Numbered from the stretch's first letter, positions 1-8,493 are shown. The stretch is DNA of 42,606 bases from Kribbella pittospori (GCF_004331465.1 NZ_SJKB01000033.1:1-42606); one strand, 5' to 3'. A program made the numbers and translations. Notes: generated by a model not told the origin, from the letters alone.

Positions 1-312
1 CACCGGCTGAACACCCGCCCACGACAGACCCTGGGATGGAAGACTCCAGCCCAAGCCCTCGACGAGGCGCTGCGTGCAACAACTGGTTGAAACCGCCCGC
101 CGTGCCGTACGGATCTGGTGCACAAAGTCGAACCAGGGTTGGGTCACGGTCCGGCCTCGGCGCCGCGTGGTTGCGGTGGGCAAGTGATCGGATGCCCTCG
201 GCTACCAGTCGGGCCCGCAGCCCTGGATCTTAACGGTTTCTGCTCTTCCCTTGCCGAGCCGGCGGTGTTTACAGTCACGGCTGGGGGTGGTGGACTCGGC
301 GTACGAGTGAGG
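1..312. other. No gene identified
   Basis: Open frames exist on both strands but none has a convincing start, ribosome binding site or recognisable protein family. The stretch may contain the 3' flank of a gene outside the window and the promoter of the small ORF at 313. Nothing specific can be supported. Confidence 0.4.
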
Positions 313-462
313 ATGATCATGAACTGGAGCAGGCCGATCGGAGTCATCGCGCTGGCCGTGATGGCACTTGTGGGTACGACGGTGACACAGGCCCAGGCGG
401 CCGGTCCGGGGAACGAGTGGTTCGCGCCGTCCACTCCTGCCGCGTCGGCGGCCCGTAGCTAG
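313..462 (+). CDS. Small putative secreted peptide (49 aa)
   Basis: The ORF begins at ATG 313 (a second in-frame ATG lies at 319). It encodes a short peptide with an Arg residue, then a hydrophobic stretch (VIALAVMALVGTTVTQAQAA), which reads as a signal peptide with an Ala-X-Ala type cleavage site near residue 30. Only about 18 residues would remain after cleavage. No family is recognised. It ends just before a set of degenerate direct repeats and about 140 bp before the LacI-type gene. It could equally be the broken N-terminus of a longer secreted protein, because export signals are often left behind when a gene decays. Coding status is uncertain. Confidence 0.4.
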   Translation: MIMNWSRPIGVIALAVMALVGTTVTQAQAAGPGNEWFAPSTPAASAARS

Positions 463-464
463 CC

Positions 465-537
465 GAGTACCTGACCACCGGCCACCTGAGTACCTGAGCT
501 GGCCGAGTACCTGAGCCGCGGCTGCCTGACTACTTGA
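465..537 (+). repeat. Four degenerate GAGTACCTGA direct repeats
   Basis: GAGTACCTGA occurs at 465-474, 488-497 and 505-514. A fourth, diverged copy (GACTACTTGA) lies at 528-537. Start-to-start spacing is 23, 17 and 23 bp. The array lies between the small ORF and the predicted LacI operator. It may be a degenerated minisatellite or a set of regulator sites. Confidence 0.6.
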
Positions 538-567
538 CCGAGGGCTTTCGGCGACCTAGTGTCGGGC

Positions 568-594
568 TTGTAAACGATTACAAGAACGATTACA
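568..594 (+). promoter_or_regulatory. Predicted LacI-family operator with extra half-site
   Basis: TTGTAAACGATTACAA at 568-583 is an almost perfect palindrome with a central CG, the usual layout of LacI/GalR operators. The right half AACGATTACA (573-582) is repeated at 585-594. The repeat runs directly into the AGGAGG ribosome binding site at 594-599 of the LacI-type gene that starts at GTG 605. A bound repressor would cover both the promoter-proximal region and the ribosome site, so autorepression of the whole transport operon is the natural reading. Binding itself is inferred. Confidence 0.75.
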
Positions 595-604
595 GGAGGC
601 GGGC

Positions 605-1921
605 GTGAGCCGTCCGACGATCGCTGCGGTGGCCCAGGCGGCCGGCGTCTCGGTGGCGTCGGTGTCGCGCGTGCTGAACGGTCTGCCGGCCACCGAGGAG
701 ATGGCCGAGCGGGTGCAGCGTGCCGTCGAGCAGTTGGGGTATGTGCCTGACTCCCGCGCGCGGTCGCTGAAGGTGGGGCGGACGTTCCAGCTGACCCTGG
801 CGGTCGCGGACGTCGGCAACCCGGTCTATGTGACGATGATGCGCGCGGTCGAGGAGGTTGTGTCCGCGGCCGGGTATCGGTTGGTGGTGACCACGACCGG
901 GGCTGATGTCGTGGACGAGGTCGCGCTGGTGCGGGGGATGGCGCGCGGGTACGCCGATGGGCTGTTGATCAGCCCGATCCGGGTCGACGAGGACCTGGTC
1001 AAGTCGATCCGCGAGTGCGAGGTCCCGGTGGTCGTCGCCGGTAACGTCCCCGCCAAGGCCGGGGTCGACACGGTACGGGCGAATTCCCCCAAAGGCATGC
1101 TGCTCGCCGTCGACCACCTGGTCGCCCGAGGCCGCCGCCGCATCGCCTTCCTGAACGGCCCAGCCGACACGGTCCCCGGCACAGCCCGAGCCAAGGGCTT
1201 CGCAGACGCTCTCCGCAAGCATGATCTCGAGCCCGTTGCTGTAGCAGAAGCCACGGACTTCACCTTCGCCGCCGGCCGCGCCGCCGCCCCCGACCTGTTG
1301 GCCGCCGCCGGGCTGGCTTCCAGCCAGTCCCAGCGGCGGCGCGGTGTTGCCAGCCCGACTCCCACCCCCTTCCGTCCGGAGGGCGGCACCGGCGCGTTGG
1401 ACGGCACCGTCGTTGCGGGTCTGGAGTCAACCGACGCGGGTGGGCCGGAGGGTGGTGCCGCGGGGCTGGGTCGCACTGGTGTTGCGGGTCTGGAGTCAAC
1501 CGACTCGCGCGGTCCGGACGGTGGCGGTGCGACGGCATCAACGTCCATCACCTCCCGTCCTGAGGGCGGCGGTGGGGGTGTTGGCGGGGTGGGGTCGGCG
1601 GGCTCCGGCGACGTGCGGGGGAGGGTCTCAGCGGCTCCGTTTGATGCGGTGATTGCGGCTAATGATCTGCTTGCGGTGGGGCTTATGCATGAGTTGGCGG
1701 CGGCGGGCTTGCGGGTGCCGGGGGACGTGGCCGTGGTGGGGATGGACGACAGTGAGCTGGCGGAGCAGTCGTTTCCGCCGTTGACGAGTGTGAATCTGGG
1801 GTCGGCGGAGCGGGGGCGGCGAGCGGCTGAGTTGCTGTTGGCAAGGATCGAGGACAACGACCGGAGGCCGCGGCGGATCGTCGTACAGCCGTCGTTGAGT
1901 GTGCGGAGGTCCACCCCATGA
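605..1921 (+). CDS. LacI family transcriptional regulator with a low-complexity insertion
   Basis: The start is GTG 605, preceded by AGGAGG at 594-599. Residues 4-50 form a classic LacI helix-turn-helix and hinge (TIAAVAQAAGVSVASVSRVL). A periplasmic-binding-protein-like effector domain follows, ending with the typical FDAVIAANDLLAVG and VVGMDDSELAEQSFPPLT motifs. At 438 aa it is about 100 residues longer than usual for the family. The excess is a Gly/Pro/Ser-rich segment at about residues 235-340, inside the effector domain, with four PEGG/PDGG motifs and two near-repeats of 23 codons. The gene shares ATGA (1918-1921) with the first permease gene, so it is the first gene of the sugar-transport operon and probably its local repressor. 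Whether the insertion leaves effector binding intact is not known. Confidence 0.9.
   Translation: MSRPTIAAVAQAAGVSVASVSRVLNGLPATEEMAERVQRAVEQLGYVPDSRARSLKVGRTFQLTLAVADVGNPVYVTMMRAVEEVVSAAGYRLVVTTTGADVVDEVALVRGMARGYADGLLISPIRVDEDLVKSIRECEVPVVVAGNVPAKAGVDTVRANSPKGMLLAVDHLVARGRRRIAFLNGPADTVPGTARAKGFADALRKHDLEPVAVAEATDFTFAAGRAAAPDLLAAAGLASSQSQRRRGVASPTPTPFRPEGGTGALDGTVVAGLESTDAGGPEGGAAGLGRTGVAGLESTDSRGPDGGGATASTSITSRPEGGGGGVGGVGSAGSGDVRGRVSAAPFDAVIAANDLLAVGLMHELAAAGLRVPGDVAVVGMDDSELAEQSFPPLTSVNLGSAERGRRAAELLLARIEDNDRRPRRIVVQPSLSVRRSTP
1412..1549 (+). repeat. Two in-frame 69-bp near-repeats inside the LacI-type gene
   Basis: The first 24 bases of the unit are identical at 1412-1435 and 1481-1504, and the rest is similar. 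The unit length of 69 bp is a multiple of three, so the reading frame is kept. Each unit encodes VAGLESTD followed by a GPEGG or GPDGG motif. Related PEGG codons flank the pair on both sides (near 1376 and 1558). Confidence 0.8.
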
Positions 1922-2841
1922 CCGCGACCGTGACCGCGCCGGCGCCGACTCCGGTGCGCAAGACCGGGAAGCCGAAGCAGAACCGGGAGGCGATCTTCCT
2001 GTTCCTGCCGGCGCTGCTGCCGGTGTTGCTGCTCAGCGTCTACCCGCTGATCCGCGGCATCGCGCTCGGCTTCACCGACGCGCGCGCCGGGCTGAACGTC
2101 GACACGAGTTTCATCGGCTTCGAGAACTTCTCCAAGCTGCTGCACAACGGCCTGTTCTGGGACTCGTTCCGGATCGGAATCATCTGGACCTTGTCGGTGA
2201 CGATCCTCCAGTTCGTCGCCGCACTCGGCCTCGCGCTGCTGCTGAACACGACCATCCGATTCCGCGGCGTGGCCCGCACCATCGCGCTGATTCCCTGGGC
2301 GATGCCACCGGTGGTGGTCGCGATCATGTGGCGCCTGTTGCTGCACCCGACCAATGGCCCGGTCAACGAGATCCTGCAGAAGCTGCACCTGACCGACCAC
2401 CCGATCAACTTCCTCGGCGACTTCAGTACGGCGCTGCCGGCCGTGATCGTGGTCGGGATCTGGGTCGGCATGCCGATGACGACGATCACATTGCTTGCCG
2501 GCCTCCAAGGCATCGACCGGTCGCTGTACGAGGCGGCCGCGGTCGACGGCGCGAGCGCATGGAGCCAGTTCTGGAACATCACGCTGCCGCAGCTGCGCAC
2601 CGTGATCGTCGCGATCACCAGCCTGGACATGATCTGGAACTTCAACTCGTTCGGCCTGGTCTACGTGCTGACCGCCGGCGGTCCGGGCGGCAAGACCATG
2701 CTGCCGATGCTGTTCGCCTACAACGAGGCGTTCCGGTACGGGAACTTCGGGATGGCCGCGGCGATGGGTGACGTGATGGTGGTCATCATCATCGTGTTCC
2801 TCGCCTTCTACCTGCGGAACCGGCTGAGGAGCGAGGCATGA
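1918..2841 (+). CDS. ABC sugar transporter permease (MalF/UgpA-like)
   Basis: The protein is 307 aa with about six membrane helices, the first after a short cytoplasmic N-terminus. The EAA loop that contacts the ATPase is visible as YEAAAVDGASAWSQF...TLPQL near residue 203. This is the CUT1-type permease that forms a heterodimer with the next gene product. The gene overlaps the regulator by ATGA (1918-1921) and the next permease by ATGA (2838-2841), which indicates translational coupling in one operon. No ATPase gene is present here. As in many actinobacteria, a shared MsiK-type ATPase encoded elsewhere probably powers the importer. The substrate cannot be read from the permease. Confidence 0.93.
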   Translation: MTATVTAPAPTPVRKTGKPKQNREAIFLFLPALLPVLLLSVYPLIRGIALGFTDARAGLNVDTSFIGFENFSKLLHNGLFWDSFRIGIIWTLSVTILQFVAALGLALLLNTTIRFRGVARTIALIPWAMPPVVVAIMWRLLLHPTNGPVNEILQKLHLTDHPINFLGDFSTALPAVIVVGIWVGMPMTTITLLAGLQGIDRSLYEAAAVDGASAWSQFWNITLPQLRTVIVAITSLDMIWNFNSFGLVYVLTAGGPGGKTMLPMLFAYNEAFRYGNFGMAAAMGDVMVVIIIVFLAFYLRNRLRSEA

Positions 2842-3671
2842 GAACACGTCCGGCCGCCCGGTTTCTGCAGTACGTCGCTGTCGTCTGCTACCTGGTGTTC
2901 CTCGGCTTCCCGCTGTTGTGGCTGATCTCGAGCTCGCTGAAGTCGCCGCGCGAGTTCGCCAGCATCACGCCGAGCCTGCTGCCCGAGCACCTCGACTTCT
3001 CCAACTACAGCGACGCGATGAACGAGCAAGGCCTGGTCCGGGGCCTCGGCAACAGCCTGCAGATCTCGATCGCCACCACGATCCTGGTGCTGATCGTGTC
3101 GCTGCCGGTGGCGTACGCGCTGGCCCGGTTCCGCACCCGGCTGCGGCCGGTGACGAACGGCTGGATCCTGGTCAGCCAGGTGTTCCCGGTGATCCTGATC
3201 GTGATCCCGCTGTTCATGATCCTGCGGCCGCTGCACCTGACCAACACGATCCCGGGCGTGGTGATCGTCTACATGGTCTGGTCGCTGCCGTTCGCGTTGT
3301 GGATGCTGCAGGGGTACGTCGCCGCCGTACCGCGCGAGCTCGAGGAAGCGGCCTCGGTCGACGGGGCGTCCAGGTTGCGGACGATCGTGTCGATCGTGAT
3401 GCCGCTGCTGCGGCCCGGGTTGATCGCGACCGCGATGTTCACGTTCATCTCGGCGTGGAACGAGTTCTTCTTCGCTCTGGTCCTGCTGCAGGACCCGGAG
3501 CTCAAGACACTGCCGCTGGTCCTCGCGCGCTTCGTCGGCGCCGAAGGTCAGGTCCAGTTCGGCCCACTGGCAGCAGCGTCCGTGCTCGCCACGGTCCCCA
3601 GTCTCATCTTTTTCGCCTTCCTCCAACGCCGGCTGACTTCCGGTTTGTTGAGCGGCGCAGTCAAGGGTTAG
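2838..3671 (+). CDS. ABC sugar transporter permease (MalG/UgpE-like)
   Basis: The protein is 277 aa with six predicted membrane helices and the EAA loop EEAASVDGASRLRTIVSIV near residue 172. It is the second CUT1-type permease and the partner of the upstream gene product. Translation is coupled to the upstream gene through a shared ATGA. Only 8 bp separate its stop from the ATG of the binding-protein gene, and GGAG at 3671-3674 can serve as the ribosome site for that gene. Length and motif spacing are normal for the family. Confidence 0.93.
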   Translation: MRTRPAARFLQYVAVVCYLVFLGFPLLWLISSSLKSPREFASITPSLLPEHLDFSNYSDAMNEQGLVRGLGNSLQISIATTILVLIVSLPVAYALARFRTRLRPVTNGWILVSQVFPVILIVIPLFMILRPLHLTNTIPGVVIVYMVWSLPFALWMLQGYVAAVPRELEEAASVDGASRLRTIVSIVMPLLRPGLIATAMFTFISAWNEFFFALVLLQDPELKTLPLVLARFVGAEGQVQFGPLAAASVLATVPSLIFFAFLQRRLTSGLLSGAVKG

Positions 3672-3679
3672 GAGATGCA

Positions 3680-4957
3680 ATGAAGAAGGTCATGACCGCG
3701 TTGCTCGCGGCGGGTGCTCTGGTGGCGCTCGCGGCCTGTGGGAGCAACAGCGACGACGGCGGATCTGGGTCGTCCAACGAGAAAGTGACGCTGAAGTTCC
3801 AGAGTCTCGCCTTCCAGAAGACGACCGTCGCTGCGACCAAGAAGATCGTCGCGGACTGGAACGCCGCGAACCCGAACATCCAGGTCGAGTACGTCCAGGG
3901 CAGCTGGGACTCGGTGCACGACCAGTTGGTCACCCAGTTCCAGGGCGGGACCGCGCCGGACATCATCCACGACGAATCCGCCGACATCACCGGTTTCGCG
4001 AACCAGGGGTTCCTGGCCGACCTGTCGCCGTACCTGAGCCAGGAGACCAAGGACGCCGTACCGCAGGGGGTCTGGGACACCGTCTCCAGCGACGGCAAGA
4101 CGTTCGCCGCGCCGACGCTGCTCCAGTCGTACGTCGTGTTCGGCAACGCCGCGCTGCTCAAGCAGGCCGGGATCACCGCGACCGGTGACTCGCTCAGCTG
4201 GGACGACCTGGCCGCCGACGCGAAGAAGCTGACGGCAGGCGGCAAGTACGGCCTGGGCTGGGGCCTGAAGAGCCCGACCGCGACCGTGCTGAACCTCGGC
4301 ATGAACTTCGACGCGCAGTTCTTCGAGGGCTCCGGCCGGGACGCCAAGGCGAAGATCGGCGACCCCGAGCTCGAGGTCCCGAAGCGGATCAACGCGATGG
4401 CCTACACGGACAAGTCGATCGACCCGACCTCGCTGACCCAGAGCGGTTCCGATGTGCTGCCGGGCTTCTTCGCCGGCAAGTACGCGATGGTTGTCGCGGG
4501 CAACTACACCGCCCAGCAGATGGTCGAGCAGGCGCCGAAGGGCTTCCAGTGGGAGGTGCTGCCGCCGCTGAAGGGCACCAGCACCAAGCAGGCCGCGAAC
4601 CCGCAGACGCTGTCGGCGCCGGCCGAGGGCAAGCACATCGAGCAGTCGGCGAAGTTCATCGACTACTTCATGAAGGCCGAGAACCTGGCCGCGGTCGGTC
4701 AGGGTGACTGGCTGATCCCGACCACGCAGGCGGCCCGGGACGCGATCCTGAAGACGACCGGCGGCAAGGACGGCTGGCAGCAGACGCTGGCCAGTGGCGC
4801 CGAGCTGACCAAGGCGCCGTTCCAGAGCGTGGAGAACTACCCGAAGTGGAAGGACCAGATCGCGACGCCGGCGCTGCAGGAGTTCCTGGCGAACAAGACC
4901 GACCTGGCGACGCTGGGCAAGAAACTGAATGACGGATGGGGTCAGGTCAACCAGTGA
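3680..4957 (+). CDS. Extracellular solute-binding lipoprotein of the ABC sugar importer
   Basis: The start is ATG 3680, with GGAG just upstream. The frame is open far upstream, but only this ATG gives a signal peptide. Residues 1-20 (MKKV..LVALAAC) are a lipoprotein signal with lipobox LAAC, so Cys20 should be lipid-modified and hold the protein on the outer face of the membrane. The remaining 400 residues fit the family 1 (MalE/UgpB-like) sugar-binding proteins, for example GGTAPDIIHDES and FFAGKYAMVVAGNY. It captures the ligand for the two permeases encoded upstream. Its stop overlaps the ATG of the next gene by one base, so the ADP-ribosylglycohydrolase-like enzyme belongs to the same operon. 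Confidence 0.93.
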   Translation: MKKVMTALLAAGALVALAACGSNSDDGGSGSSNEKVTLKFQSLAFQKTTVAATKKIVADWNAANPNIQVEYVQGSWDSVHDQLVTQFQGGTAPDIIHDESADITGFANQGFLADLSPYLSQETKDAVPQGVWDTVSSDGKTFAAPTLLQSYVVFGNAALLKQAGITATGDSLSWDDLAADAKKLTAGGKYGLGWGLKSPTATVLNLGMNFDAQFFEGSGRDAKAKIGDPELEVPKRINAMAYTDKSIDPTSLTQSGSDVLPGFFAGKYAMVVAGNYTAQQMVEQAPKGFQWEVLPPLKGTSTKQAANPQTLSAPAEGKHIEQSAKFIDYFMKAENLAAVGQGDWLIPTTQAARDAILKTTGGKDGWQQTLASGAELTKAPFQSVENYPKWKDQIATPALQEFLANKTDLATLGKKLNDGWGQVNQ

Positions 4958-6090
4958 TGTCCTTGCTGGAACAGAAATCTACGGGTGCCCTCGTCGGCTC
5001 CGCGGTCGGTGACGCGATCGGTGGAGCCGTCGAGGGATGGACCCCGGAGGCGATCCGGGAGCGGCACGGCGGCTGGGTGACCGGCATCGTCGGTCCGTGG
5101 TACGACGAATGGCGGACCGCCCGTCCGATCGCGCCGTACCACAAGGGCGACGGGCACATCACCGACGACACCTTGATGACGCACGCGCTGGTCGAGGTGT
5201 ACGACGAACGCCGGACGCACCTGGACGCGTACGCGATCGCCGAGTCGCTGGTGCCGAAGATGCTGACGGGGACGCGCTGGGTGCCTGAGCTGGAGGCCGA
5301 CGCGTTGCTGCTCCAGCGGGTCTTCCTGGCCGAGAAGTGGCTGGTCGCCCGGTTGCACTACGGCCACGTGGATCCGCGCGAGGCCGGCGTCGGCAACATC
5401 GTCAACTGCGGTGCGGCGATGTACATGGCGCCGGTCGGGATCGCCAACGCAGGTGATCCCGAGGGGGCGTACGCAGAGGCGATCGATCTCGCGGGTGCGC
5501 ACCAGTCGAGCTACGGGCGGGAGGCGGCCGGCGTGTTCGCGGCCGCCGTCGCCGCGGCGATGACACCCGGCGCGACGGCCGCGTCGGCGGTGGAAGCGGC
5601 GATGGCGCTGGCTAAGGACGGCACTCGAGGGGCCGTCGAGGCAGTGGCTGCGGCCGCGGACGGCCTGACGGACTGGGAGCAGGCGATTCCCGTTCTGCGT
5701 AAGGCGATCGAGCCCTTTGACACGGTCGGTCCGGACTACCGCGACCAGTCTCTGGACGCCCGGCGGCCGAGCCGGACGAAGGCGATCGAGGAGTTGCCGG
5801 TGGCCCTCGGCTTCGTGCTCGTCTCCGAGGGAGATGTACGCCGGGCAGTCCTCGGCGGCACGAACTACGGCCGGGACGCGGACTCGATCGCGTCGATGGC
5901 CGGTGCGATCACGGGTGCACTCAGCGGACTGAGCGGCGTACCGGCGGACTGGGCGGCGGACATCGCCGCGGCGAGCAAGATCGACCTCGAGCAGCCGGGC
6001 CGGGTGATGGCCGCGGTGGCGGCGGACATCCGTGCGGCCGACGCCGAGCGGTGGGCCCGGCGGTCGGCTGCATTGGATGCCCTGGTCTGA
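4957..6090 (+). CDS. ADP-ribosylglycohydrolase family protein
   Basis: The protein is 377 aa. ATG 4957 overlaps the stop of the binding-protein gene (TGATG). It has the hallmarks of the DraG/ARH all-helical fold: GSAVGDAIGG near the N-terminus, the TDDT metal motif at residues 69-72, and GRDADSIASMAG with Asp307 and Asp309 near the C-terminus. Members hydrolyse N- or O-glycosidic bonds to ADP-ribose, and related proteins act on other ribosides, using two Mg ions. Its place at the end of a sugar-import operon suggests that it cleaves the imported glycoside or riboside rather than reversing protein modification. That role is inferred. Its stop lies only 3 bp from the end of the converging gene, with no room for a separate terminator. 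Confidence 0.9.
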   Translation: MSLLEQKSTGALVGSAVGDAIGGAVEGWTPEAIRERHGGWVTGIVGPWYDEWRTARPIAPYHKGDGHITDDTLMTHALVEVYDERRTHLDAYAIAESLVPKMLTGTRWVPELEADALLLQRVFLAEKWLVARLHYGHVDPREAGVGNIVNCGAAMYMAPVGIANAGDPEGAYAEAIDLAGAHQSSYGREAAGVFAAAVAAAMTPGATAASAVEAAMALAKDGTRGAVEAVAAAADGLTDWEQAIPVLRKAIEPFDTVGPDYRDQSLDARRPSRTKAIEELPVALGFVLVSEGDVRRAVLGGTNYGRDADSIASMAGAITGALSGLSGVPADWAADIAAASKIDLEQPGRVMAAVAADIRAADAERWARRSAALDALV

Positions 6091-6093
6091 ATG

Positions 6094-6918
6094 TCAGTTG
6101 CCGTAGGCCTCGAGTTCGATGATCCGGGAGTAGCCGTGGTCGTTGGAGTCGTGGATGACGAGTTGGACGGCGTCGACCGCCACCGGGGCGAAGGTCACGG
6201 TGAGAAGACCCTGCACGTTGTCGCGGAACTCGCCGACGGTCGTCCAGGTGCTGCCGGTGCGGACCTGGACGTCGAAGTCGCGGATCCCCATCACAGCCGC
6301 CGGGTACTTGGCCGAGTCGAGGGTCTGTACGACGATGCGGCTGACCGTGGTCGGCTGGACGAAGTCGACGCCGTACGTGTCGGGGAAGACTCCCTTGGTG
6401 GCGTCGTGCCAGCCGCTGGCGCCCCACTGCGCGGAGTCGGTGTTGCCGTCGACTCCGCCACACAGCTTCATGTCGCCGTTGGTGGAGGACGCGACGGCCT
6501 GCTCACCGAGCAGCAGGTTGTCGCGCGCGGGGACGGGCTTGATCGTGACGGGCACGGACAGGTGTTCGCGGCCGACACTGAGGTCAACGTTGTGCGTCGC
6601 CGGAGCCGTGCCGCGCGGCACTGTGATCTCGAGCGGAGCCTTCACCAGTTGGTCGACGGGCAGATAGCTCGAGAACTGGTGCCGGGACAGTGTCAACGAG
6701 GAATCGCCGGTGATGCGCATGTCGGCGACGGTGGGCTTGCGGCCGGTGTTGGTCATACCAAGGGTCAGCTTGCCGGACGGGAAGCAGGGCAGCGGGACGA
6801 CCTCGACCGGCTGCGGGGTGGCGCTGATCTCGACCTGGTTGTTGCTGCTGGCAACTGCGACGGTCGGGACCAGGAGGGCGAGCGGGACGGCGAGCAGAGC
6901 GGTGCGTGCGCGTTTCAT
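6094..6918 (-). CDS. Secreted protein with C-terminal discoidin (F5/8 type C-like) domain
   Basis: The protein is 274 aa. It begins with KRAR and a hydrophobic stretch ending VAVAS, a Sec-type signal peptide. A beta-rich middle part follows, and from about residue 135 a region that reads as a galactose-binding-like fold (NLLLGEQAVASSTNG..., GVDGNTDSAQWGA, GVDFVQPTTVSRIVVQTLD, IRDFDVQVRTGSTWTTVGEF). Such domains bind carbohydrate or phospholipid outside the cell. The gene lies 12 bp downstream of the PhoD-type gene on the same strand, so the two are probably cotranscribed. No catalytic domain is visible. Confidence 0.8.
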   Translation of the reverse strand: MKRARTALLAVPLALLVPTVAVASSNNQVEISATPQPVEVVPLPCFPSGKLTLGMTNTGRKPTVADMRITGDSSLTLSRHQFSSYLPVDQLVKAPLEITVPRGTAPATHNVDLSVGREHLSVPVTIKPVPARDNLLLGEQAVASSTNGDMKLCGGVDGNTDSAQWGASGWHDATKGVFPDTYGVDFVQPTTVSRIVVQTLDSAKYPAAVMGIRDFDVQVRTGSTWTTVGEFRDNVQGLLTVTFAPVAVDAVQLVIHDSNDHGYSRIIELEAYGN

Positions 6919-6930
6919 ATGCGGATCCGT

Positions 6931-8493
6931 TCAGACCAGGTGGGTTCCGGGACGGCCGTCCTCGACGACCAGGGTGGCGCGGGTGGACGCCGTACCACCG
7001 GGGGTGACGACCCGGTCGACGACGCGGTACTCCGACGTCCACTGGGAGCTGTCGAGGCGGCAGCTGAGGTAGCCGCGCTGGACGCTCTGGAACTTCACGT
7101 GCGGATTCTCGGCGAGCAGCGCCTTGCCGGTGGCGTCCGAGTCGACACCGTCCTTGCCGGACGAGATCGACGTGGTGACGAACTCGGTGCCGACGGCCGG
7201 CGTCGACGGGTCGGCGAAGTTGACCCGCAGGTCGGACGCGACGGCGCGGTGCAGGTCACCGGTGAGTACGACGAAGTTGCGCACGTGGCGATCGCGGACG
7301 CCGGACAGCACCCGGTCGCGCGAGCCGACGTACCCGTTCCAGGTGTCCATCGGGAGCTCGAGGTCGGGTCCGGTCTTGCGGTCGAGTTGGGCCATCGCGA
7401 CCTGCTGGGCGACGACGTTCCAGCGGCTGCTGGAGCGGTGCAGGGTGTCGAGCAGCCAGCGTTCCTGCGCGTCGCCGGTGATGGTGCGGGCCGGGTCCTG
7501 CGACACCTCATCGGGCGGCAGCCAGCCGCCGGTGCTGGTCTGGTCGTCGCGGAACTGCCGCGTGTCGAGCACGCTGAGGCCGGCGGTGCGGCCGTAGCGG
7601 AGGTGCCGGTGCAGCCGGATCGACGGACCGTCGGGGGACTGGTCCAGGCGCAACGGCATGTGTTCCCAGTACGCCCGGAAGCCGTTGGCCCGACGTACGA
7701 CGAAGTCGTCGTACGGGATGCCGTCCTCGGAGATGTACCCCGCCCAGTTCCCCTCGACCTCGTGGTCGTCGAGCGTGACGATCCACGGCGCGGCAGCGTG
7801 CGCGGCCTGCAGGTCGGGGTCGGTCTTGTGCAGCGCGTACCGCGCCCGGTACTCGTCCAGCGTGAAGATCTCGCCGGCGAAGTCGACCGGGACCGGCTGG
7901 TTGCGAACGCCGGCCGTCGGCCCGACGCCGACCTCGTAGATGTAGTCGCCGAGGAACAGCACGACGTCGTGGTCCCGGCGTACGACGTCCTGGTACGCCG
8001 TGTAGAAGCCGTCGTAGTAGGCCTGGCAGGACGCGACCGCGATCGACACCGCGGGCTGGTCGGCCGGCGCCGGCGCGGTCCGGGTGCGGCCGACCGGGCT
8101 GACCTGACCGTTCGCGCGGAAGCGGTAGAAGTAGTGCCGCCACGAGCGCAGACCGCGGACGTCGACGTGCACGGTGTGGGCGTACTCCGGGCGAGCGTGG
8201 GCCGTGCCCCGGCGTACGACGCGGCTGAAGTGCTCGTCCTCGGAGACCTCCCACTCGACGTTCACCGTGCGGTCGTCCATCCCACCGAACGGCTCGAGCG
8301 GACCGGGCGCGAGGCGGGTCCAGATGACCACGGCGTCGGGCAGCGGATCACCCGAGGCGACGCCGAGAGTGAACAGCGGGCGTTTGTCGGTGCGGTGCGG
8401 TATTCCTACTGCATCAAGTCCAGGGAGGGTGCCGGTGAGGGCAAGAGCGGCGGCGGCGCCGGTCGCGGAGAGAAAGCTGCGGCGGGTGGGCAT
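6931..8493 (-). CDS. phoD: PhoD-type alkaline phosphatase/phosphodiesterase, Tat-exported
   Basis: The start was placed at ATG 8493 (MPTRRSFLSATGAAAA) because it opens with a twin-arginine signal. The frame stays open further upstream, but that extension is Arg/Pro-rich and would bury the signal. The 520-aa protein shows the PhoD order of motifs: GVASGDPLPDAVVIWTR, ASCQAYYDGFYTAY, FLGDYIYEVG, TLDDHEVEGNW, LDTRQFRDDQ and VVLTGDLHRA. These supply Asp, Asn and His ligands for the Fe/Ca centre. It should release phosphate from phosphodiesters or phosphomonoesters outside the cell. The secreted discoidin-like gene follows it directly. It is transcribed divergently from the second ADPRH operon (start 8574), with an 80-bp shared promoter space. 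No Pho box could be assigned with confidence. Confidence 0.9.
   Translation of the reverse strand: MPTRRSFLSATGAAAALALTGTLPGLDAVGIPHRTDKRPLFTLGVASGDPLPDAVVIWTRLAPGPLEPFGGMDDRTVNVEWEVSEDEHFSRVVRRGTAHARPEYAHTVHVDVRGLRSWRHYFYRFRANGQVSPVGRTRTAPAPADQPAVSIAVASCQAYYDGFYTAYQDVVRRDHDVVLFLGDYIYEVGVGPTAGVRNQPVPVDFAGEIFTLDEYRARYALHKTDPDLQAAHAAAPWIVTLDDHEVEGNWAGYISEDGIPYDDFVVRRANGFRAYWEHMPLRLDQSPDGPSIRLHRHLRYGRTAGLSVLDTRQFRDDQTSTGGWLPPDEVSQDPARTITGDAQERWLLDTLHRSSSRWNVVAQQVAMAQLDRKTGPDLELPMDTWNGYVGSRDRVLSGVRDRHVRNFVVLTGDLHRAVASDLRVNFADPSTPAVGTEFVTTSISSGKDGVDSDATGKALLAENPHVKFQSVQRGYLSCRLDSSQWTSEYRVVDRVVTPGGTASTRATLVVEDGRPGTHLV

Noticed and set aside
826..2847. Very long reverse-strand open frame opposite the LacI-type and permease genes
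   Set aside because: It is a shadow frame caused by high third-position GC. Its residues are dominated by Arg, Pro, Asp and His, and it lies exactly opposite well-recognised genes.
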